The notes beneath the pieces are model-generated. The model did no database searches. It saw only the letters and a program-made list of their open reading frames with translations, and was not told where the DNA came from. Positions 1 to 5,823 of a DNA stretch of 5,823 nucleotides are shown here, one piece after another. The stretch covers positions 1-5,823 of the forward strand of contig JBDNIO010000066.1 of NCBI GenBank assembly GCA_041688215.1. Direction: 5' to 3'. The stretch comes from JBDNIO01 sp041688215 (GTDB lineage: Bacteria; Pseudomonadota; Gammaproteobacteria; Nevskiales; Salinisphaeraceae). Both the position numbers and the translations under genes were made by a program. Numbering within the stretch: the stretch's first letter is position 1; each line of letters starts with the position of its first letter.

Positions 1-49
1 TGTGCCCGTGAGACGTTAGAATAGTGCGCTCGCCCATACAACTACCGTT

Positions 50-864
50 ATGTCTGAAACAGCCCACGCCCTGCAACCCGGCTCCGTCAACGCCAACAAG
101 CTCGGCCAACGCCTGCGTCGTTTAACTGGCCAGGCGGTCGTGGATTACGGAATGATCGAACACGGCGACCGCATCATGGTGTGCCTGTCCGGCGGTAAGG
201 ACAGCTATACGATGCTCGATATGCTGCTGCATCTGCAGGCAAAAGCGTCGATACAGTTTGATCTGACTGCGGTGAATCTGGACCAGAAACAGCCCGGTTT
301 TCCTGAACATGTTTTGCCGGAATACCTGCGCATATCGCCGTGGATTTCCAGATTCTGGAACAAAACACCTACCAGGTGGTGATGGAAAAAGTGCCCGCCG
401 GTAAAACCATGTGCGGCCTGTGTTCGCGCCTGCGCCGCGGGCATTTGTACCGGTGCGCGCGCGAAAACGGCTATACCAAAATCGCGCTCGGCCACCACCG
501 CGACGACATCGTGGAAACCTTCTTCCTGAACCTGTTCCACGGCGCGCGGCTCAAAGCCATGCCACCGAAACTTGAAAGCGACGACGGCACCAATGTGGTG
601 ATTCGTCCGCTGGCCTATTGCAGCGGAAAAGACATCGAAAAATAGGCGGCCCTGCAGGCTTACCCGATTATTCCCTGCAACCTCTGCGGCTCCCAGGAGA
701 AGCTCGAACGCCAGAATATAAAGCAGATGCTCGCCGAATGGGAACGACAACAGCCGGGCCGCAGCAAAAATATTTTCCGGTCCCTGACCAAAGTGTCGCC
801 CTCACAACTGGCCGACCCGGAATTGTTCGATTTCGCCAATCTTCGGGTGGTAAACCAGACTTAA
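50..864 (+). pseudogene. ttcA: tRNA 2-thiocytidine(32) synthetase TtcA, disrupted by a frameshift and a nonsense codon
   Basis: Intact TtcA is a cytoplasmic, ATP-using, [4Fe-4S] enzyme that thiolates cytidine 32 of certain tRNAs. Seen here: the PP-loop SGGKDS at residues 47-52, then FPEHVLPEYL, after which the frame breaks. The next frame resumes with VDFQILEQNTY, GKTMCGLCSRLRRG, ALGHHRDD and MPPKLESDDG, meets TAG at 643-645, and continues with PIIPCNLCGSQ and ELFDF to TAA at 862-864. Between EYL and NTY, E. coli TtcA (from memory) has a stretch that matches exactly if one base is restored within 332-339. The TAG falls where E. coli has Phe (DIQRFA against DIEK*A), so a Tyr codon changed by one base is likely. 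The repaired protein would be 271 residues, with cysteines at 122, 125 and 213, the numbers known for the E. coli cluster ligands. E. coli TtcA is about 311 residues; the missing part is its weakly conserved tail. The ATG at 50 has no clear ribosome binding site. Identity is certain; true pseudogene versus sequence error is open. Confidence 0.93.
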
Positions 865-905
865 TCGAAGCTCAGCACAAAACCCACGCCGGCTGCCGCT
901 CCCCT

Positions 906-1379
906 TTACCGCAAGGTCTCGCCCTCGGTCAGTCCAATGCCTGCCTCCACACCCATGTGCTTCGACAGCCAGCGGCGGCCACTAAAACCGCGCGTGCCGC
1001 GGTCTTCATCAAACAGTTTGAGCTTGGGAACCTCGGGCCGCGCGATCCTGGGTTTCTTCGCCAGGCCCAGCGAAAGTCCCTTCGTGGGTTCGGCCAGCGC
1101 CAGTGTGCTGTTGGCCGACCCGGAGATTTCCGGGGCTTTCGATTCCAGCGTTAGCGTTAGCGGGGCAGGTGCCGGCTCAGGTTGCGCCTCTTGTACAGGT
1201 ATAGGCGCCCTGGTTTGGGTGACTTTTTCCGGCGCAGTTTCTGCCGGCACCTGCACTACTTCGGCAGGGAAAATGTCGTCCGGATGAACAGGAATTGCCG
1301 ACGGCCGCGTCAACCACAGCAAGCTGCTGGCAGCGGTAAATCCGATCAGAATGATAACTATGAGGAATTTGTCACGCAC
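906..1379 (-). CDS. Unrecognised single-pass membrane protein with proline-rich linker
   Basis: I do not recognise this family. With a GTG start at 1377-1379 the product is 157 residues. Residues 1-4 are charged (MRDK), 5-23 form one hydrophobic segment (signal anchor or uncleaved signal), and about 26-75 are rich in Pro, Ala, Val and Glu, like a periplasmic spacer. A Leu/Ser-rich stretch and a basic region follow, and the end (MGVEAGIGLTEGETLR) has the alternating pattern of a beta strand and turn. The topology probably places most of the chain in the periplasm. The GTG is chosen because the frame upstream runs antisense-free into the thioesterase gene and no ATG or TTG lies nearer the membrane segment; no Shine-Dalgarno sequence is visible. 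It starts 11 bp after the thioesterase stop, so it is probably its operon partner. After TAA 906-908 the same frame continues for 14 codons (GAAAGVGFVLSF and flanks) to another TAA at 861-863, so the gene may be prematurely truncated. That it is a real gene is likely; its function is unknown. Confidence 0.66.
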   Translation of the reverse strand: MRDKFLIVIILIGFTAASSLLWLTRPSAIPVHPDDIFPAEVVQVPAETAPEKVTQTRAPIPVQEAQPEPAPAPLTLTLESKAPEISGSANSTLALAEPTKGLSLGLAKKPRIARPEVPKLKLFDEDRGTRGFSGRRWLSKHMGVEAGIGLTEGETLR

Positions 1380-1390
1380 GACATTGTAAA

Positions 1391-2206
1391 TTAATTGCGG
1401 GCCTGAATAATCAGCGACTGGTCGCTGCGGCCGATGGGGCCGTGCATATCGTACAGACGCGTATCGGCCAGGCCAACACCCGCGTGTTGCACAATGGTTT
1501 GCGCATCCAGACAAACCCATTTCCCTGTTAACGGCCGATGCAGGTAAACACTTAAATCCGGGTTGATGAATGTGTAGCGCGCCGGGTCCAGAACGGGGCT
1601 GATGCCGTTGCCTGAATCCGCCGCGATAACCACCCGCTGCAATGGCGTCGGGTCTTCCCCCACCACCAGCGGAATACGCATGCGCATCCACATGGCCACA
1701 TGGCCGCCGCCGAGGGCGCCGCGCGCGTGGCGCATTTCCATCGCGGTGTGGTAGCCCACGTCCTCAGTGAAAAAACCAAATTCATGCGGCGGGCAGTTTT
1801 CGGGGCTGGCGGGCGCTGCAAACGGATCAGGCACTGCCGGCGCATTGATTTTGCTGGAACGCACTGCCACGGCGCGGGCGCGGATCAGAGGCTTGCAGGA
1901 TTCATCGCTAAGCGTCGCCTCAATGACCTGCAGTTTGCGGCCTGCATGCAGCGCCTCGGTTTGTACTTGCAGGGCGGCGATAGGGACCGGGCGCAGGATC
2001 TCGAAAGTGATGCGCAGCACTTGCATGGGCGCCTCGGCGGGGGATGCATTCTCTAGGGCATCTTCGAAGGCATTTTCGATTGCGCGAGCCAGCAATGCCG
2101 CGGGCGGGCCGGCATGTTGATGCCCCGGGCTCCACGGGCCGCGGGTGTGCAGACCCGCGGCAAAGCCCTGGGCCAGCGGCGTATAAAAAGCAGACGCTTC
2201 GGTCAT
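1391..2206 (-). CDS. Acyl-CoA thioesterase-like protein, double hotdog fold (TesB-related)
   Basis: The 271-residue product is about the size of TesB-type thioesterases, which hydrolyse acyl-CoA to free fatty acid and CoA using two fused hotdog domains. The N-terminal domain shows GPWSPGHQHAGPPAALLARAIE-like sequence at about 23-44, placing a buried helix after the conserved HAGPP. The C-terminal domain shows AADSGNG at 195-201, SVYLHRPL at 219-226 and a final strand ending near Gln263. Aligned by eye with E. coli TesB, Asp197 and Gln263 match the catalytic Asp204 and Gln278, while Asn215 falls where TesB has Thr228. An upstream TTG at 2219-2221 is open in frame, but the ATG at 2204-2206 is preferred because CAGGA lies 7 bp before it. 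The gene diverges from the desaturase and precedes the small membrane protein. Substrate chain length cannot be read from the sequence. Because the family is broad, I give no gene symbol. Confidence 0.85.
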   Translation of the reverse strand: MTEASAFYTPLAQGFAAGLHTRGPWSPGHQHAGPPAALLARAIENAFEDALENASPAEAPMQVLRITFEILRPVPIAALQVQTEALHAGRKLQVIEATLSDESCKPLIRARAVAVRSSKINAPAVPDPFAAPASPENCPPHEFGFFTEDVGYHTAMEMRHARGALGGGHVAMWMRMRIPLVVGEDPTPLQRVVIAADSGNGISPVLDPARYTFINPDLSVYLHRPLTGKWVCLDAQTIVQHAGVGLADTRLYDMHGPIGRSDQSLIIQARN

Positions 2207-2382
2207 GAAATTATCCTGCAATGTCGTTGTCAGTAGGTAGAGTCACGTTTAATACTTGTATGCGATAATACGCACATCCCCAAAGCCCGTTTGCGCGCAA
2301 GCTGACTGAATCAGGCGCATGCATAAACCCGCATGGCGCGCTCGTTTTGCGCCAATGTGAGAATCAAACCTTGAGTGATCCA
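2207..2382. promoter_or_regulatory. Divergent control region between thioesterase and desaturase genes
   Basis: This 176-bp gap must hold the promoters for both directions. On the plus strand, TGCGATAAT (2261-2269) is a good extended -10 element (TGN then GATAAT), though no convincing -35 sits 16-18 bp upstream. On the minus strand the same bases read TATTAT (2270-2265), so the two promoters may overlap. The -10 lies inside a small inverted repeat, TGCG-ATAATA-CGCA (2261-2274). Further down are the perfect 10-bp palindrome TTGCGCGCAA (2291-2300) and an imperfect inverted repeat GCGCATGC / GCATGGCGC (2315-2339). Unsaturated-fatty-acid genes are commonly controlled by TetR-type repressors (FabR, DesT) binding palindromes, but I do not see a clear match to either known site. 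The role of the palindromes is inference. Confidence 0.4.
2214..2218 (-). promoter_or_regulatory. Ribosome binding site of the thioesterase gene
   Basis: On the minus strand this reads CAGGA, 7 bp before the ATG at 2204-2206. It decides the start in favour of that ATG over the in-frame TTG five codons upstream, because the site overlaps the first codons of the longer form. Confidence 0.65.
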
Positions 2383-3570
<1,188 letters not shown>

Positions 3571-3607
3571 ACCAATGAGATACGGCCTGATCAGCCGATC
3601 TTTTCCA

Positions 3608-3641
3608 ACAAAGGCCCGCCTTCCAGCGGGCCTTTGTGTTT
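3608..3641 (+). terminator. Rho-independent terminator after the desaturase gene
   Basis: A perfect 12-bp stem (3608-3619 with 3626-3637, core GGCCCGC/GCGGGCC) encloses a 6-base loop (CTTCCA). The outer A-T pairs and the following GTTT supply the T-rich side. It lies 37 bp after the desaturase stop and separates that gene from the downstream acyltransferase unit. Confidence 0.9.
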
Positions 3642-3690
3642 GCCAGACATAAACAGCGGGCTGAACAAAAGCCACGCCTCAGAATAAAAC

Positions 3691-3695
3691 GGGGA
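3691..3695 (+). promoter_or_regulatory. Ribosome binding site deciding the acyltransferase start
   Basis: GGGGA lies 6 bp before the ATG at 3702. The reading frame is open back to 3636, but that earlier start lies in the arm of the terminator hairpin and has no such site, so the downstream ATG is preferred. Confidence 0.65.
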
Positions 3696-3701
3696 TTGAC
3701 C

Positions 3702-4739
3702 ATGGTAAGCACCTACCGCCCACCCATACGTGACCGGGGAAAAGTCTCCGGCCACGCCAGTTTCCTGCATCGTAACAGCGGCTTGCGCGCACGCGCGTTC
3801 ATGTTTCTGGGCGACGGTGTGACGCGTTTCTTCGGCCTACTGCTGTCGCTGGGTGGCCTGCCATTGCAACGCTGGCTGGTGCGCCGGCTCGGTGGCTTTG
3901 CGCACTGGGTCAGCCCGCGGCGGCGCCAGGTGGCGCGCACGAATCTTGATCTGGTTTATGGACAGACGATGGACAGTGCAGAAAAAGACCGCGTCGTACG
4001 CGCCCACTTCAGCCACTTCACCTGCGGGTTTCTGGACTTCCTCTACGACCAGATTTACTGGCCGCAGGCGCGTATCGCTGCCGCAGTAAAACCCGATGCG
4101 AAAGCCAAACTCGATGAACTGGCCTCGTACGGCCGCGGCTCGGCGGTGATCTCCTGCCACCTGGGTAATCCGGAACTGCTGCTGCGCCTGCTTACCGAGG
4201 CCGGCTACGATGGCTACGCACTATACAAAGGCATGAAGAGCCCGTGGTTTGACCGCTACGTGGGGCGCAAACGCCTGAATGCCGGCGCCGGGCTGATCGA
4301 AATCCCCTCATCCCGGCATAGCTGTGAGCAGGGCAAGCGCGTAAAGCATTCGTCGCACAGCTTGCGCAATGAGCTGGAGACCTTGTGGAAAAATAACTCT
4401 GGCGTGGGTTTTGTGGCCGACCAGCACACCCGCGGCGGCGTGCGCATCAATGTGCTGGGCGTACCCGATACCCCCACCCAGATCGGCGCCTGGCGTTATG
4501 TGGTGGAAAACAAAATTCCGTTTCTGTTGCATGTGGCCGTGTACGAATCCGACGGCACGCTGACCTGGCACTGCTCAGAAATTTATCATATCGAAAATCA
4601 CGGCAGCGCAGACGAGACGCTGATGTATTATCTGCAAACGGCGAACGACTGGTTTGAATCCATGATTCACGCCTACCCGGAGCAATACTTCTGGGCGCAT
4701 CGCCGTTTTGACCGTCATCACTATGAACAAGCCGCCTGA
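3702..4739 (+). CDS. LpxL/HtrB-family acyltransferase (lipid A or lysophospholipid type)
   Basis: The 345-residue product has the fold of late lipid A acyltransferases, inner-membrane-associated enzymes that move an acyl chain from acyl-ACP (or acyl-CoA) to a lipid hydroxyl. The catalytic H-x4-E is present as HLGNPE at 153-158. YKGMKSPWFDRYVGRKR at 175-191 corresponds to the family's Asn/Pro-Arg substrate region, and GFVADQHTRGGV at 236-247 matches the conserved D-Q block. Residues 36-54 are the most hydrophobic part and may anchor the protein. It is longer than E. coli LpxL (about 306) because of an extended N-terminus (about 30 residues) and a Ser/His/Lys-rich stretch at 203-221. The last block, HAYPEQYFWAHRRF, is typical of the family's end. 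The hydrolase gene begins 12 bp after its stop, suggesting co-transcription. Membership is clear; the acceptor (lipid A, ornithine lipid or another lysolipid) is not, as no lpx gene is nearby. No convincing promoter is seen between the terminator and this start. Confidence 0.87.
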   Translation: MVSTYRPPIRDRGKVSGHASFLHRNSGLRARAFMFLGDGVTRFFGLLLSLGGLPLQRWLVRRLGGFAHWVSPRRRQVARTNLDLVYGQTMDSAEKDRVVRAHFSHFTCGFLDFLYDQIYWPQARIAAAVKPDAKAKLDELASYGRGSAVISCHLGNPELLLRLLTEAGYDGYALYKGMKSPWFDRYVGRKRLNAGAGLIEIPSSRHSCEQGKRVKHSSHSLRNELETLWKNNSGVGFVADQHTRGGVRINVLGVPDTPTQIGAWRYVVENKIPFLLHVAVYESDGTLTWHCSEIYHIENHGSADETLMYYLQTANDWFESMIHAYPEQYFWAHRRFDRHHYEQAA

Positions 4740-4751
4740 GACAATTTGCTT

Positions 4752-5684
4752 ATGAGTGAGCCTATTCACTTACCCAAAAGCCTGATGCGCAGTGTTATGC
4801 GTGGCATCGTGCGCGGCGTACTCAAGCCAGTGCTTGGGACCGGCTTATCGGTGACAGCACAACGCCGTATTGTCGGCGCCATCACGAAAACCAACCGGCC
4901 GCCACGCGGCGTGAACATCAGTACACTGGACATGCAGGGCGTTCCCGCGCTAAAAGTTGCAACCGCGAAGCAGGACAAACGTTTTGAAACGGCCGTGCTG
5001 TACCTGCACGGCGGTGCTTATGTGCTGGGCGCGCCCAAGGGCTATCGCAACGTCGCGGGCCATATCGCACTTGCCAGCGGCGCTGATGTGTTTGCCATTG
5101 ATTACCGCATGGCGCCCGAGCATCCCTACCCGGCGGCCGTGGACGACGCGGTTAGCGCTTATCAGTGGCTTTTAGCGCAAGGTTATGCGCCCGGGAAAAT
5201 TGCCATCGGCGGCGATTCCGCTGGCGGCGGCCTGACGCTTGCTGCCGCTCTGGCCTTGCGTGAACAGGGCGCCCCGTTACCTTGCGCACTGGTATTGATC
5301 TCGCCGTGGGCAGACCTGACGTTATCGGGCAAAACAATTCAAACCCAGGCCCGCGCCGACGCCATGCTACGTGAATCCTGGCTGGCACGTTCCGCCGCGC
5401 AATATATGGGCGACACGCCGCGGGACCACCCCGGTGGCTCGCCCCTGTTCGCGGACTTGGCGGGATTGCCACCGCTGTTAGTTCATACGGGGAAAGACGA
5501 AATCCTGCTGGATGATTCCACCCGCCTGGTCGAAAAAGCGCAGGCCGCGGGCGTGCAGGTTAACCACAAGATTTACGCCGATCTGTGGCACGTATTCCAC
5601 CTGCATGCGGGCATCATGCCCGAATCTGCCGCTGCGCTGGATGACCTCTGCGCGCAACTGAATCAACTCTGGGGTCAGAGCTGA
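4752..5684 (+). CDS. Alpha/beta hydrolase, hormone-sensitive lipase (family IV) esterase
   Basis: The 310-residue protein is a cytoplasmic carboxylesterase of the alpha/beta hydrolase fold-3 group, which cleaves short- to medium-chain acyl esters. Seen: oxyanion-hole motif LHGGAYVLG at 85-93 (an HGGG variant with Ala), DYRMAPEHPYPAAVDD at 117-132, nucleophile elbow GGDSAGGG at 153-160 with Ser156, Asp249 in HTGKDEILLDD, and His280 in LWHVFH, completing a plausible Ser-Asp-His triad. The first 50 residues (basic and amphipathic, MRSVMRGIVRGVLK) would form the N-terminal cap over the active site. No signal peptide is seen. The length is normal and the frame intact. The ATG at 4752 is used here; an in-frame TTG at 4746 lies closer to the GAG that overlaps the previous stop and could be the true start, adding two residues. 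With a 12-bp gap from the acyltransferase, translation may be coupled. The natural substrate is unknown; an ester lipid is a reasonable inference from the neighbour. Confidence 0.92.
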   Translation: MSEPIHLPKSLMRSVMRGIVRGVLKPVLGTGLSVTAQRRIVGAITKTNRPPRGVNISTLDMQGVPALKVATAKQDKRFETAVLYLHGGAYVLGAPKGYRNVAGHIALASGADVFAIDYRMAPEHPYPAAVDDAVSAYQWLLAQGYAPGKIAIGGDSAGGGLTLAAALALREQGAPLPCALVLISPWADLTLSGKTIQTQARADAMLRESWLARSAAQYMGDTPRDHPGGSPLFADLAGLPPLLVHTGKDEILLDDSTRLVEKAQAAGVQVNHKIYADLWHVFHLHAGIMPESAAALDDLCAQLNQLWGQS

Positions 5685-5823
5685 ATGGCGCTAACTTAAG
5701 CCCCTTTAGAGCAAGTTCTACCCCGGTGTGGGGTCTCCCGCATGAGCGGTCTAGGCTGGGTCATAAGTTGAAACGGTTTAGGTCGTTGTTTAACACATCG
5801 AGGCTTGCTTCGGCCGGGCCGAA
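5685..5823. other. Noncoding tail with weak hairpins
   Basis: I find no supportable gene in these 139 bases. ACCCC-GGTGT-GGGGT (5720-5734) could form a 5-bp hairpin but lacks a T-tract, so it is only a weak terminator candidate for the hydrolase. The sequence ends in the near-perfect palindrome TTCGGCC-G-GGCCGAA (5809-5823), cut by the window edge. Confidence 0.4.

Noticed and set aside
17..22. TAGAAT as a -10 element for ttcA
   Set aside because: A -35 partner would fall outside the window, so it cannot be assessed.
643..645. TAG as a recoded sense codon
   Set aside because: The gene ends here use only TAA or TGA, which would fit recoding, but only six genes are visible and recoding would not repair the frameshift at 332-339. 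A simple mutation or sequence error is more economical.
205..750. 181-residue minus-strand reading frame
   Set aside because: It lies opposite ttcA, whose plus-strand motifs explain the sequence; no start signal or recognisable motif.
1146..1157. Tandem GTTAGC repeat
   Set aside because: Only two copies and it simply encodes the Leu-Thr run of the membrane protein on the other strand.
906..1691. Long minus-strand reading frame starting at 1691
   Set aside because: Its first third overlaps the thioesterase gene antisense-free in another frame and reads as low-complexity shadow sequence; the protein-like part begins only at the GTG at 1379.
3640..3668. Possible promoter for the acyltransferase (TTGCCA as -35)
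   Set aside because: The matching -10 position reads GAACAA, too poor to support.

Overview
The window looks like a chromosomal segment of a gammaproteobacterium of moderately high GC content. This rests on the gene families: a TtcA-type tRNA thiolase with E. coli-like length and cysteine spacing, a Pseudomonas DesB-like membrane acyl-CoA desaturase, and a LpxL/HtrB-fold acyltransferase. Codon usage looks uniform. I see no RNA gene, insertion sequence, CRISPR array or phage gene. The genus cannot be named from this sequence.

Left part (1-1379). A ttcA gene on the plus strand (50-864) is broken twice: one base is missing near 332-339, and an in-frame TAG sits at 643-645 where the family has an aromatic residue. 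Everything around both lesions is still strongly conserved, so the damage is recent or is a sequence error. Converging on it from the minus strand is a small, unrecognised, proline-rich protein with one N-terminal membrane segment (906-1379). Its frame continues past its TAA with protein-like sequence up to a second TAA, which overlaps the ttcA stop in a shared TTAA.

Middle (1391-3570). A TesB-like acyl-CoA thioesterase (minus strand, upstream of the small membrane protein and probably in its operon) diverges from a 395-residue acyl-CoA desaturase (plus strand). The 176-bp region between their start codons holds a candidate extended -10 element and several short palindromes. The desaturase ends at a very clear Rho-independent terminator (12-bp perfect stem).

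Right part (3702-5823). A LpxL/HtrB-family acyltransferase is followed 12 bp later by a family IV (hormone-sensitive-lipase-like) alpha/beta hydrolase, probably as one transcript. The last 139 bp hold no gene I can support.

Taken together, four of the six genes act on acyl chains or esters: thioester cleavage, desaturation, acyl transfer and ester hydrolysis. The inferred theme is fatty-acid and membrane-lipid remodelling. This is mostly known families, and I do not see convincing evidence of a wholly new system. The items most worth checking are the cluster of coding lesions between 332 and 908, the unknown membrane protein, and the acyltransferase-hydrolase pair.
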